NCBI GenBank assembly: GCA_014529385.2
Contig: CM043946.1
Span: 37,462,058 to 37,526,057, forward strand
Source of the DNA: Adiantum capillus-veneris
Taxonomy: Eukaryota > Streptophyta > Polypodiopsida > Polypodiales > Pteridaceae
Length of the DNA stretch: 64,000 nt
Direction: 5' to 3'
Shown here: piece by piece, positions 47,861 to 62,200 of the stretch
Layout of the letters: each line of letters begins with the position of its first letter
Numbering within the stretch: the stretch's first letter is position 1
The notes under the pieces: model-generated
Seen by the model: the letters and a program-made list of their open reading frames with translations, nothing else
Databases searched by the model: none
What the model was told of the DNA's origin: nothing
Program-made: the position numbers and the translations under genes

Positions 47861-50800
47861 GTGGACCTTAACACCCAAATTCTTAATAAAAGTGGTGAAT
47901 CTTGAGACCAAACCACTCAGGCTACTAGCAATAATAGCTTGGACAAGTGGTGGACCTTGAATGTAAACCCTCATCTACGAAATATCGTGGGTTTAATGTT
48001 TTTCGATGGAGCCTAGCATCTTGGAGACATGGTGCACCTTGCTTCTCCTCATGTTTCAATGGAGCCTATCTTGGACAAATGGTGGAGCATCCTTCTCTCC
48101 ATGTTTCAATGGACCTAGCTTAGACAAGGGGTGGACCTTTGCTTCTCTCTATGTTTCAATAGAGTTAGCTTGGACAAGTGGTGGACCTTGGAACAAAACC
48201 CCCATGTAAAAACTATCATGGTCACTCCAAGTGGTAATAAAGAATAACCTTTAAGATGTAGCCTTATAGGTTGGACAAGTGGTGGACCTTAACACGCGCA
48301 TATTCTTAATATAATGACATAGAGTGGAAAAGTGGTGAATCTTGAGACCAAACCACTCAGGCTACTAGCAATAATAGCTTGGACAAGTGGTGGACCTTGA
48401 ATGTACACCCTCATCTACGACATATCGTGGGTTTAATGTTTTTCGATGGAGCCTAGCATCTTGGAGACATGGTGCACCTTGATTTCCTCATGTTTCAATG
48501 GAGCCTACCTTGGACAAATGGTGGAGCATCCTTCTCTCCATGTTTCAATGGACCCTAGCTTAGACAAGGGGTGGACCTTTGCTTCTCTCTATGTTTCAAT
48601 AGAGTTAGCTTGGACAAGTGGTGGACCTTGGAACCAAACCCCCATGTAAAACCTATCATGGTCACTCCAAGTAGTAAGAAAGAATAACCTTTAAGATGTA
48701 GCCTTATAGGTTGGACAAGTGGTGGACCTTAACACCCACATATTCTTAATAAAAGTGGTGAATCTTGAGACCAAACCACTCAGGCTACTAGCAATAATAG
48801 CTTGGACAAGTGGTGGACCTTGAATGTAAACCCCTCATCTACGAAATATCGTGGGTTTAATGTATTTTGATGGAGCCTAGCATCTTGGAGACATGTGTGT
48901 GCAGCTTGCTTCTCGTCATGTTTCAATGGAGCCTATCTTGGACAAATGGTGGAGCATCCTTCTCTCCATGTTTCAATGGACCCTAGCTTGGACAAGTGGT
49001 GGACCTTTGCTTCTCTCTATGTTTCAATAGAGTTAGCTTGGACAAGTGGTGGACCTTGGAACCAAACCCCCATGTAAAACCTATCATGGTCACTCCAAGT
49101 GGTAAAAGAACTAACCTTAAGATGTTGCCTTATAGGTTGGACAAGTGGTGGACCTTAACCGCGCTATTCTTAATATAATGACATAGAGTGTGAAAAGTGG
49201 TGAATCTTGAGACCAAACCACTCAGGCTACTAGCAATAATAGCTTGGACAAGTGGTGGACCTTGAATGTTACACCCCTCATCTACGAAATATCGTGGGTT
49301 TAATGTTTTCGATGGAGCCTAGCATCTTGGAGACATGGTGCAGCTTGCTTCTCCTCATGTTCAATGGAGCTATCTTGGACAAATGGTGTGGTGAGCATCC
49401 TCTCTCCATGTTTCAATGGACCCTAGCTTGGACAAGTGGTGGACCTTTGTTTCTCTCTATGTTTCAATAGAGTTAGCTTGGACAAGTGGTGGACCTTGGA
49501 ACCAAACCCCCATGTAAAACCTATCATGGTCACTCCAAGTGGTAATAAAGAATAACCTTTAAGATGTAGCCTTATAGGTTGGACAAGTGGTGGACCTTAA
49601 CACGGCCATATTCTTAATATAATGACATAGAGTGGAAAAGTGGTGAATCTTGAGACCAAACCACTCAGGCTACTAGCAATAATAGCTTGGACAAGTGGTG
49701 GACCTTGAATGTACACCCCTCATCTACGACATATCGTGGGTTTAATGTTTTTCGATGGAGCCTAGCATCTTGGAGACATGGTGTGCACCTTGCTTCTCTC
49801 ATGTTTCAATGGAGCCTACCTTGGACAAATGGTGGAGCATCCTTCTCTCCATGTTTCAATGGACCCTAGCTTAGACAAGGGGTGGACCTTTGCTTCTCTC
49901 TATGTTTCAATAGAGTTAGCTTGGACAAGTGGTGGACCTTGGAACCAAACCCCCATGTAAAACCTATCATGGTCACTCCAAGTAGTAAGAAAGAATAACC
50001 TTTAAGATGTAGCCTTATAGGTTGGACAAGTGGTGGACCTTAACACCCACATATTCTTAATAAAAAGTGGTGAATCTTGAGACCAAACCACTCAGGCTAC
50101 TAGCAATAATAGCTTGGACAAGTGGTGGACCTTGAATGTAAACCCCTCATCTACGAAATATCGTGGGTTTAATGTATTTCGATGGAGCCTAGCATCTTGG
50201 AGACATGGTGCAGCTTGCTTCTCGTCATGTTTCAATGGAGCCTATCTTGGACAAATGGTGGAGCATCCTTCTCTCCATGTTTCAATGGACCCTAGCTTGG
50301 ACAAGTGGTGGACCTTTGTTCTCTCTATGTTTCAATAGAGTTAGCTTGGACAAGTGGTGGACCTTGGAACCAAACCCCATGTAAAACCTATCATGGTCAC
50401 TCCAAGTGGTAATAAAGAATAACCTTTAAGATGTAGCCTTATAGGTTGGACAAGTGGTGGACCTTAACACGCGCATAATATTCTTAATATAATGACATAG
50501 AGTGGAAAAGTGGTGAATCTTGAGACCAAACCACTCAGGCTACTAGCAATAATAGCTTGGACAAGTGGTGGACCTTGAATGTAAACCCCTCATCTACGAC
50601 ATATCGTGGGTTTAATGTTTTTCGATGGAGCCTAGCATCTTGGAGACATGGTGCACCTTGCTTCTCCTCATGTTTCAATGGAGCCTACCTTGGACAAATG
50701 GTGGGATCCTTCTCTCCATGTTTCAATGGACCCTAGCTTAGACAAGGGGTGGACCTTTGCTTCTCTCTATGTTTCAATAGAGTTAGCTTGGACAAGTGGT

Positions 50801-53800
50801 GGACCTTGGAACCAAACCCCCATGTAAAACCTATCATGGTCACTCCAAGTAGTAAGAAAGAATAACCTTTAAGATGTAGCCTTATAGGTTGGACAAGTGG
50901 TGGACCTTAACACCCATATTCTTTAATAAAAGTGGTGAATCTTGAGACCAAACCACTCAGGCTACTAGCAATAATAGCTTGGACAAGTGGTGGACCTGAA
51001 TGTAAACCCCTCATCTACGAAATATCGTGGGTTTAATGTATTTCGATGGAGCCTAGCATCTTGGAGACATGGTGCAGCTTGCTTCTCGTCATGTTTCAAT
51101 GGAGCCTATCTTGGACAAATGGTGGAGCATCCTTCTCTCCATGTTTCAATGGACCCTAGCTTGGACAAGTGGTGGACCTTTGTTTTCTCTATGTTTCAAT
51201 AGAGTTAGCTTGGACAAGTGGTGGACCTTGGAACCAAACCCCATGTAAAAACCTATCATGGTCACTCCAAGTGGTAATAAAGAATAACCTTTAAGATGTA
51301 GCCTTATAGGTTGGACAAGTGGTGGACCTTAACACGCGCATATTCTTAATATAATGACATAGAGTGGAAAAGTGGTGAATCTTGAGACCAAACCACTCAG
51401 GCTACTAGCAATAATAGCTTGTACAAGTGGTGGACCTTGAATGTACACCCCTCATCTACGACATATCGTGGGTTTAATGTTTTTCGATAGAGCCTAGCAT
51501 CTTGGAGACATGGTGCACCTTGCTTCTCCTCATGTTTCAATGGAGCCTACCTTGGACAAATGGTGGAGCATCCTTCTCTCCATGTTTCAATGGACCCTAG
51601 CTTAGACAAGGGATGGACCTTTGCTTCTCTCTATGTTTCAATAGAGTTAGCTTGGACAAGTGGTGGACCTTGGAACCAAACCCCCATGTAAAACCTATCA
51701 TGGTCACTCCAAGTGGTAATAAAGAATAACCTTTAAGATGTAGCCTTATAGGTTGGACAAGTGGTGGACCTTAACACACATATTCTTAATATAATGACAT
51801 AGAGTGGAAAAGTGGTGAATCTTGAGACCAAACCACTCAGGCTACTAGCAATAATAGCTTGGACAAGTGGTGGACCTTGAATGTAAACCCCTCATCTACG
51901 ACATATCGTGGGTTTAATGTTTTTCGATGGAGCCTAGCATCTCTTGGAGACATGGTGCACCTTGCTTCTCCTCATGTTTCAATGGAGCCTACCTTGGACA
52001 AATGGTGGAGCATCCTTCTCTCCATGTTTCAATGGACCCTAGCTTAGACAAGGGGTGGACCTTTGCTTCTCTCTATGTTTCAATAGAGTTAGCTTGGACA
52101 AGTGGTGGACCTTGGAACCAAACCCCCATGTAAAACCTATCATGGTCACTCCAAGTAGTAAGAAAGAATAACCTTTAAGATGTAGCCTTATAGGTTGGAC
52201 AAGTGGTGGACCTTAACACCCCCATATTCTTAATAAAAGTGGTGAATCTTGAGACCAAACCACTCAGGCTACTAGCAATAATAGCTTGGACAAGTGGTGG
52301 ACCTTGAATGTAACCCCTCATCTACGAAATATCGTGGGTTTAATGTATTTCGATGGAGCCTAGCATCTTGGAGACATGGTGCAGCTTGCTTCTCGTCATG
52401 TTTCAATGGAGCCTATCTTGGACAAATGGTGGAGCATCCTTCTCTCCATGTTTCAATGGACCCTAGCTTGGACAAGTGGTGGACCTTTGTTCTCTCTATG
52501 TTTCAATAGAGTTAGCTTGGACAAGTGGTGGACCTTGGAACCAACCCCCATGTAAAACCTATCATGGTCACTCCAAGTGTGTAATAAAGAATAACCTTTA
52601 AGATGTAGCCTTATAGGTTGGACAAGTGGTGGACCTTAACACGCGCATATTCTTTAATATAATGACATAGAGTGGAAAAGTGGTGAATCTTGAGACCAAA
52701 CCACTCAGGCTACTAGCAATAATAGCTTGGACAAGTGGTGGACCTTGAATGTACACCCTCATCTACGACATATCGTGGGTTTAATGTTTTTCGATGGAGC
52801 CTAGCATCTTGGAGACATGGTGCACCTTGCTTCTCCTCATGTTTCAATGGAGCCTACCTTGGACAAATGGTGGAGCATCCTTCTCTCCATGTTTCAATGG
52901 ACCCTAGCTTAGACAAGGGGTGGACCTTTGCTTCTCTATGTTTCAATAGAGTTAGCTTGGACAAGTGGTGGACCTTGGAACCAAACCCCCATGTAAAACC
53001 TATCATGGTCACTCCAAGTAGTAAGAAAGAATAACCTTTAAGATGTAGCCTTATAGGTTGGACAAGTGGTGGACCTTAACACCCACATATTCTTAATAAA
53101 AGTGGTGAATCTTGAGACCAAACCACTCAGGCTACTAGCAATAATAGCTTGGACAAGTGGTGGACCTTGAATGTAAACCCCTCATCTACGAAATATCGTG
53201 GGTTTAATGTATTTCGATGGAGCCTAGCATCTTGGAGACATGGTGCAGCTTGCTTCTCGTCATGTTTCAATGGAGCCTATCTTGGACAAATGGTGGAGCA
53301 TCCTTCTCTCCATGTTTCAATGGACCCTAGCTTGGACAAGTGGTGGACCTTTGTTTCTCTCTATGTTTCAATAGAGTTAGCTTGGACAAGTGGTGGACCT
53401 TGGAACCAAACCCCATGTAAAACCTATCATGGTCACTCCAAGTGGTAATAAAGAATAACCTTTAAGATGTAGCCTTATAGGTTGGACAAGTGGTGGACCT
53501 TAACACGCGCACATATTCTTAATATAATGACATAGAGTGGAAAGTGGTGAATCTTGAGACCAAACCACTCAGGCTACTAGCAATAATAGCTTGGACAAGT
53601 GGTGGACCTTGAATGTAAACCCTCATCTACGACATATCGTGGGTTTAATGTTTTTCGATGGAGCCTAGCATCTTGGAGACATGGTGCACCTTGCTTCTCC
53701 TCATGTTTCAATGGAGCCTACCTTGGACAAATGGTGGAGCATCCTTCTCTCCATGTTTCAATGGACCCTAGCTTAGACAAGGGGTGGACCTTTGCTTCTC

Positions 53801-55750
53801 TCTATGTTTCAATAGAGTTAGCTTGGACAAGTGGTGGACCTTGGAACCAAACCCCCATGTAAAACCTATCATGGTCACTCCAAGTAGTAAGAAAGAATAA
53901 CCTTTAAGATGTAGCCTTATAGGTTGGACAAGTGGTGGACCTTAACACACCACATATTCTTAATAAAAGTGGTGAATCTTGAGACCAAACCACTCAGGCT
54001 ACTAGCAATAATAGCTTGGACAAGTGGTGGACCTTGAATGTAAACCCCTCATCTACGAAATATCGTGGGTTTAATGTATTTCGATGGAGCCTAGCATCTT
54101 GGAGACATGGTGCAGCTTGCTTCTCGTCATGTTTCAATGGAGCCTATCTTGGACAAATGGTGGAGCATCCTTCTCTCCATGTTTCAATGGACCCTAGCTT
54201 GGACAAGTGGTGGACCTTTGTTTCTCTCTATGTTTCAATAGAGTTAGCTTGGACAAGTGGTGGACCTTGGAACCAAACCCCCATGTAAAACCTATCATGG
54301 TCACTCCAAGTGGTAATAAAGAATAACCTTTAAGATGTAGCCTTATAGGTTGGACAAGTGGTGGACCTTAACACGCGCATATTCTTAATATAATGACATA
54401 GAGTGGAAAAGTGGTGAATCTTGAGACCAAACCACTCAGGCTACTAGCAATAATAGCTTGGACAAGTGGTGGACCTTGAATGTAAACCCCTCATCTACGA
54501 CATATCGTGGGTTTAATGTTTTCGATGGAGCCTAGCATCTTGGAGACATGTGTGCACCTTGCTTCTCCTCATGTTTCAATGGAGCCTACCTTGGACAAAT
54601 GGTGGAGCATCCTTCTCTCCATGTTTCAATGGACCCTAGCTTAGACAAGGGGTGGACCTTTGCTTCTCTCTATGTTTCAATAGAGTTAGCTTGGACAAGT
54701 GGTGGACCTTGGAACCAAACCCCCATGTAAAACCTATCATGGTCACTCCAAGTAGTAAGAAAGAATAACCTTTAAGATGTAGCCTTATAGGTTGGACAAG
54801 TGGTGGACCTTAACACCCACATATTCTTAATAAAAGTGGTGAATCTTGAGACCAAACCACTCAGGCTACTAGCAATAATAGCTTGGACAAGTGGTGGACC
54901 TTGAATGTAAACCCCTCATCTACGAAATATCGTGGGTTTAATGTATTTCGATGGAGCCTAGCATCTTGGAGACATGGTGCAGCTTGCTTCTCGTCATGTT
55001 TCAATGGAGCCTATCTTGGACAAATGGTGGAGCATCCTTCTCTCCATGTTTCAATGGACCCTAGCTTGGACAAGTGGTGGACCTTTGTTTCTCTCTATGT
55101 TTCAATAGAGTTAGCTTGGACAAGTGGTGGACCTTGGAACCAAACCCCCATGTAAAACCTATCATGGTCACTCCAAGTGGTAATAAAGAATAACCTTTAA
55201 GATGTAGCCTTATAGGTTGGACAAGTGGTGGACCTTAACACGCGCATATTCTTAATATAATGACATAGAGTGGAAAAGTGGTGAATCTTGAGACCAAACC
55301 ACTCAGGCTACTACCAATAATAGCTTGGACAAGTGTTGGACCTTGAATGTAAACCCCTCATCTACGACATATCGTGGGTTTAATGTTTTTCGATGGAGCC
55401 TAGCATCTTGGAGACATGGTGCACCTTGATTCTCCTCATGTTTCAATGGAGCCTACCTTGGACAAATGGTGGAGCATCCTTCTCTCCATGTTTCAATGGA
55501 CCCTAGCTTAGACAAGGGGTGGACCTTTGCTTCTCTCTATGTTTCAATAGAGTTAGCTTGGACAAGTGGTGGACCTTGGAACCAAACCCCATGTAAAACC
55601 TATCATGGTCACTCCAAGTAGTAAGAAAGAATAACCTTTAAGATGTAGCCTTATAGGTTGGACAAGTGGTGGACCTTAACACCCACATATTCTTAATAAA
55701 AGTGGTGAATCTTGAGACCAAACCACTCAGGCTACTAGCAATAATAGCTA
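47861..55750 (+). repeat. Homogeneous higher-order block 2
   Basis: A and B types alternate as in block 1. 53149-54882 contains two successive dimers of exactly 867 bp by box position. The block ends at the AATAATAGCTAGGGATAA junction. Confidence 0.88.
53149..54015 (+). repeat. Reference 867-bp dimer (type B then type A)
   Basis: Intact or near-intact boxes start at 53149, 53282, 53332, 53382 and 53482 (type B), then 53591, 53723, 53773, 53823 and 53924 (type A); the next dimer starts at 54016. Decayed boxes lie near 53232 (CTTGGAGACATGGTGCAGCTT), 53434 and 53537 (TGGAAAGTGGTGAATCTTGA). Successive spacings in type B are then 83, 50, 50, 50, 52, 48, 55 and 54 bp. Type B totals 442 bp and type A 425 bp; the difference is mostly the TATAATGACATAGAG segment present only in B. 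Confidence 0.9.
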
Positions 55751-58700
55751 GGGATAACCATTAAGATATAGTCTTTCAAGGGGTGAGAAAGAATAACCAT
55801 TAAGATATAGTCTTATAGGTTGGACAAGTGGTGGACCTTAACACCCAAATATTCTTAATATAATGATGAGAGTGGAAAAGTGGTGAATCTTGAGAGCAAA
55901 CCACTCATGCTACTAGCGATAATAGGTTGGAATAATTGTTGATCTTGAATGTAAACTCCATGTACAAAATAACGTGGTTTTAAGGTATTTCGATGGAGGT
56001 CATCTTGGAGATATGGTGCAGCTTGCTTCTCTTCATGTTTCAATAGAGTCTATCTTGGACAAATGGTGGAGCATCCTTCTCTCCATGTTTCAATAGACCC
56101 TAGCTTAGACAAGTGGTGGACCTTTGCTTCTCTCTATGTTTCAATAGAGTTAGCTTGGACAAGTGGTGGACCTTGGAACCAAACCCCCATGTAAAACCTT
56201 TCATGGTCACTCCAAGTGGTCAGAAAGAATAACCATTAAGATATAGTCTTATAGGTTGGACAAGTGGTGGACCTTAATACCCAAATATTCTTAATATAAT
56301 GACACAGAGTGAAAAAGTGGTGAATCTTGAGACCAAACCCCTCATGCTACTAGCGTTAATAGGTTGGACAACTGGTGGACCTTGAATGTAAACCTTCCAT
56401 GTTTCAATAGAGTTAGCTTCGACAAATGGTGGAGCATCCTTCTCTCCATGTTTCAATGGAGCCTAGCTTGGACAAGTGGTGGACCTTTTGCTTCTCTCTA
56501 TGAGAAGAATAAAGTTAGCTTGGATAAGTGGTGGACCTTGGAACAAACCCCTATGTAAAACATATCATGGACATTTCAAGTGGTGAGAAAGAATACCCTT
56601 TAAGATATACCCTTATAGGTTGGACAAGTGGTCGACCTTAACACCTAGATCTTCTTAATAATGACATAGAGTGGAAAAGTGGTGAATCTTGAGACCAAAC
56701 CACTCATGCTACTAGGGATAATAGCTTGGAAAAGTGACTGACCTTGACGTTAAACCCCACATGTAAACAATATCGTGGGTTTAAGGTATTTCAATGGATC
56801 CTAGAATCTTGGAGACATGGTGCAACTTGCTTCTTTTCATGTTTCAATGAAGCCTATCTTCCACCAATGGGGGATCATCCTTCTCTAAATGTCTCAGTGG
56901 AGCCTAGCTTGGACAAGTGGTGGACCTTTGCTTCTCTCTATGTTTCCATAGAGTTAGCTTGGACAAGTGGTGGACCTTGAAACCAAACCCCCATGTAAAA
57001 CATATCATGGTCATTCCAAGTGGTGAGAAATAATACCCTTTAAGATCTAGCCTTATAGGTTGGACAAGTGGTCGACCTTAAACCTAGATCTTCATAATAT
57101 AACGACATAGAGTGGAAAAGTGGTAAATCTTGAGACCAAACCACTCATGCTACTAGGGATAATAGCTTGGACAAGTGGTGGACCTTGAATGTAAACCCCC
57201 ATGTACAAAATATCGTGGGTTTAAGGTATTTCATGGAGCCTAGCATCTTGGAGACATGGTGCAGATTGCTTCCTTCATGTTTCAATGGAGCCTATCTTGG
57301 ACAAATGGTGGAGCATCCTTCTCTCCATGTTTCAATGGAGCCTAGCTTGGACAAGTGGTGGACCTTTGCTTCTCTCTATGTTTCAATAGAGTTAGCTTGG
57401 ACAAGTGGGCCTTGGAACCAAACTCCCATGTAAAACCTATCTTGGTAACTCCAAGTGGTGAGAAAGAATAAAGTTAAGATATAGCCTTATAGGTTGGACA
57501 AGTGGTGGACCTTAGCACCCAGATATTCTTAATAGAATGACATAGAGTGGAAAAATGGTGAATCTTGAGACCAAACCACTCATGCTACTAGAGATAATAG
57601 GTTGGACAAGTGGTGGACCTTGAATGTAAACCCCCATGTACAAAATATCATGGGTTTGAGGTATTTCAATGGAGCCTAGCATCTTGGAGACATGGTGTAG
57701 CTTGCTTCTCTTCATGTTTCAATGGAGCGTATCTTGGACAAATGGTGGAGCATCCTTCTCTCCATGTTTCAATGGACCCTAGCTTGGACAAGTGGTGGAC
57801 CTTTGATTCTCTCTATGTTTCAATAGAGTTAGCTTGGACAAGTGGTGGACCTTGAAACAAAACCCCCATGTAAAACCTATGCTGGTCACTCCAAGTGGTG
57901 AGAAAGAATAACCCTTAAGATATAGCCTTATAGGTTGGACAAGTGGTGGACCTTAACACCCAAATATTCTTAATATAATGACATAGAGTGAAAAAGTGGT
58001 GAATCTTGAGACCAAACCACTCATGCTACTAGCGTTAATAGGTTGGACAAGTGGTGGACCTTGAATGTAAACCCCCCATGTTTCAATAGAGTTAGCTTCG
58101 ACAAATGGTAGAGGATCCTTCTCTCCATGTTTCAATGGAGCCTAGCTTGGACAAGTGGTGGACCTTTGTTTCTCTCTATGTTTCAATAGAGTTAGCTTGG
58201 ACAAGTGGTGGACCTTGGAACCAAACCCCCATGTAAAACATATCATGGACATTTCAAGTGGTGAGAAAGAATACCCTTTAAGATATACCCTTATAGGTTG
58301 GACAAGTGGTCGACCTTAACACCCAGATCTTCTTAACGTAATGACATAGAGTGGAAAAGTGGTGAATCTTGAGACCAAACCACTCATGCTACTAGAGATA
58401 TAGGTTGGACAAGTGGTGGACCTTGAATGTAAACTCCCCATGTACAAAATATCGTGGGTTTAAGGTATTTCAATGGATCTTAGCATCTTGGAGACATGGT
58501 GCAGCTTGCTTCTCTTCATGTTTCAATGGAGCCTATCTTGGACAAATGGTGGAGCATCCTTCTCTCCATGTTTCAATGGACCCTAGCTTAGACAAGTGGT
58601 GGACCTTTGCTTCTCTCTATGTTTCAATAGAGTTAGCTTGGACAAGTGGTGGAACTTGGAACCAAACCCCATGTAAAACCTATCATGGTCACTCCAAGTG

Positions 58701-59283
58701 GTGAGAAAGATAAGAATACCTTTCAAGTGGTGAGAAAGAACCTTTAAGATATAGCCTTATAGGTTGGACAAGTGGTGGACCTTAACACCAGATTTCTTAA
58801 TATAATGACATAGAGTGGAAAAGTGGTGAATCTTGACATCAAACCACTCATGCTACTAGTGATAATAGGTTGGACAAGTGGTGGACCTTGAATGTAAACC
58901 CCCATGTACGATATCATGGGTTTAAGATATTTCAATGGAGCCTAGCATTTTGGAGACATGGTGCAGCTTGCTTCTCTTCATGTTTCAATCAAACCTGGCT
59001 TGGACAAATGGTGGAGCATCCTTCTCTCCATGTTTCAATGGAGCCTAGCTTGGACAAGGGTGGACCTTTGATTCTCTCTATGTTTCAATAGAGTTAGCTT
59101 GGACAAGTGGTGGACCTTGGAACCATACCCCTATGTAAAACCATCATGCATTCCAAGTGGTGGTAAATAATACCATTTAAGATATAGCCTTATAGGTTGG
59201 ACAAGTGGTGGACCTTAACACCCAGATCTTCTTAATATAATGACATAGAGTGGAAAAGTGGTGAATCTTGAGACCAAACCACT
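54860..59283 (+). repeat. 4.4 kb tandem duplication, copy 1
   Basis: It contains one B unit, one A unit and then a run of older, diverged units including short ones. It shares private variants with 59284-63719: GTGTTGGACC (55334/59753), CTTGATTCTCC, the TTTCAAGGGGTGAG junction, TGAGAAGAATAAAGTTAGC (56501/60926) and AGTGACTGACC. Offsets are 4424-4437 bp throughout. Confidence 0.88.
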
Positions 59284-62200
59284 CAGGCTACTAGCAATAA
59301 TAGCTTGGACAAGTGGTGGACCTTGAATGTAAACCCTCATCTACAAAATATCGTGGGTTTAATGTATTTCGATGGAGCCTAGCATCTTGGAGACATGGTG
59401 CAGCTTGCTTCTCTCATGTTTCAATGGAGCCTATCTTGGACAAATGGTGGAGCATCCTTCTCTCCATGTTTCAATGGACCCTAGCTTGGACAAGTGGTGG
59501 ACCTTTGCTTCTCTCTATGTTTCAATAGAGTTAGCTTGGACAAGTGGTGGACCTTGGAACCAAACCCCCATGTAAAACCTATCATGGTCACTCCAAGTGG
59601 TAATAAAGAATAACCTTTAAGATTTAGCCTTATAGGTTGGACAAGTGGTGGACCTTAACACGCGCATATTCTTAATATAATGACATAGAGTGGAAAGTGG
59701 TGAATCTTGAGACCAAACCACTCAGGCTACTAGCAATAATAGCTTGGACAAGTGTTGGACCTTGAATGTAAACCCCTCATCTACGACATATCATGGGTTT
59801 AATGTTTTTCGATGGAGCCTAGCATCTTGGAGACATGGTGCACCTTGATTCTCCTCATGTTTCAATGGAGCCTACCTTGGACAAATGGTGGAGCATCCTT
59901 CTCTCCATGTTTCAATGGACCCTAGCTTAGACAAGGGGTGGACCTTTGCTTCTCTCTATGTTTCAATAGAGTTAGCTTGGACAAGTGGTGGACCTTGGAA
60001 CCAAACCCCATGTAAAACCTATCATGGTCACTCCAAGTAGTAAGAAAGAATAACCTTTAAGATGTAGCCTTATAGGTTGGACAAGTGGTGGACCTTAACA
60101 CCCACATATTCTTAATAAAAGTGGTGAATCTTGAGACCAAACCACTCAGGCTACTAGCAATAATAGCTAGGGATAACCATTAAGATATAGTCTTTCAAGG
60201 GGTGAGAAAGAATAACCATTAGATATAGTCTTATAGGTTGGACAAGTGGTGGACCTTAACACCCAAATATTCTTAATATAATGACAGAGAGTGGAAAAGT
60301 GGTGAATCTTGAGAGCAAAACCACTCATGCTACTAGCGATAATAGGTTGGACAAATTGTTGATCTTGAATGTAAACTCCCCATGTACAAAATAACGTGGG
60401 TTTAAGGTATTTCGATGGAGGCTAGCATCTTGGAGATATGGTGCAGCTTGCTTCTCTTCATGTTTCAATGGAGTCTATCTTGGACAAATGGTGGAGCATC
60501 CTTCTCTCCATGTTTCAATAGACCCTAGCTTAGACAAGTGGTGGACCTTTGCTTCTCTCTATGTTTCAATAGAGTTAGCTTGGACAAGTGGTGGACCTTG
60601 GAACCAAACCCCCATGTAAAACCTTTCATGGTCACTCCAAGTGGTCAGAAAGAATAACCATTAAGATATAGTCTTATAGGTTGGACAAGTGGTGGACCTT
60701 AATACCCAAATATTCTTAATATAATGACACAGAGTGAAAAAGTGGTGAATCTTGAGACCAAACCCCTCATGCTACTAGCGTTAATAGGTTGGACAACTGG
60801 TGGACCTTGAATGTAAACCTTCCATGTTTCAATAGAGTTAGCTTCGACAAATGGTGGAGCATCCTTCTCTCCATGTTTCAATGGAGCCTAGCTTGGACAA
60901 GTGGTGGACCTTTTGCTTCTCTCTATGAGAAGAATAAAGTTAGCTTGGATAAGTGGTGGACCTTGGAACCAAACCCCTATGTAAAACATATCATGGACAT
61001 TTCAAGTGGTGAGAAAGAATCTTTAAGATATACCTTATAGGTTGGACAAGTGGTCGACCTTAACACCTAGATCTTCTTTATATAATGACATAGAGTGGAA
61101 AGTGGTGAATCTTGAGACCAAACCACTCATGCTACTAGGGATAATAGCTTGGAAAAGTGACTGACCTTGACGTTAAACCCCACATGTAAACAATATCGTG
61201 GGTTTAAGGTATTTTAAGGGTATTTCATGGATCTAGAATCTTGGAGACATGGTGCAACTTGCTTCTTTTCATGTTTCAATGAAGCCTATCTTCCACCAAT
61301 GGGGGATCATCCTTCTCTAAATGTCTCAGTGGAGCCTAGCTTGGACAAGTGGTGGACCTTTGCTTCTCTCTATGTTTCCATAGAGTTAGCTTGGACAAGT
61401 GGTGGACCTTGAAACCAAACCCCATGTAAAACATATCATGGTCATTCCAAGTGGTGAGAAATAATACCCTTTAAGATCTAGCCTTATAGGTTGGACAAGT
61501 GGTCGACCTTAAAACCTAGATCTTCATAATATAACGACATAGAGTGGAAAAGTGGTAAATCTTGAGACCAAACCACTCATGCTACTAGAGATAATAGGTT
61601 GGACAAGTGACTGACCTTGAATGTAAACCCCCATGTACAAAATATCGTGGGTTTAAGGTATTTCAATGGATCCTAGCATCTTGGAGACATGGTGCAGATT
61701 GCTTCCCTTCATGTTTCAATGGAGCCTATCTTGGACAAATGGTGGAGCATCCTTCTCTCCATGTTTCAATGGAGCCTAGCTTGGACAAGTGGTGGACCTT
61801 TGCTTCTCTCTATGTTTCAATAGAGTTAGCTTGGACAAGTGGTGGGCCTTGGAACCAAACTCCCATGTAAAACCTATCTTGGTAACTCCAAGTGGTGAGA
61901 AAGAATAAAGTTTAAGATATAGCCTTATAGGTTGGACAAGTGGTGGACCTTAGCACCCAGATATTCTTAATAGAATGACATAGAGTGGAAAAATGGTGAA
62001 TCTTGAGACAAAACCACTCATGCTACTAGAGATAATAGGTTGGACAAGTGGTGGACCTTGAATGTAAACCCCCATGTTAAAATATCATGGGTTTGAGGTA
62101 TTTCAATGGAGCCTAGCATCTTGGAGACATGGTGTAGCTTGCTTCTCTTCATGTTTCAATGGAGCGTATCTTGGACAAATGGTGGAGCATCCTTCTCTCC

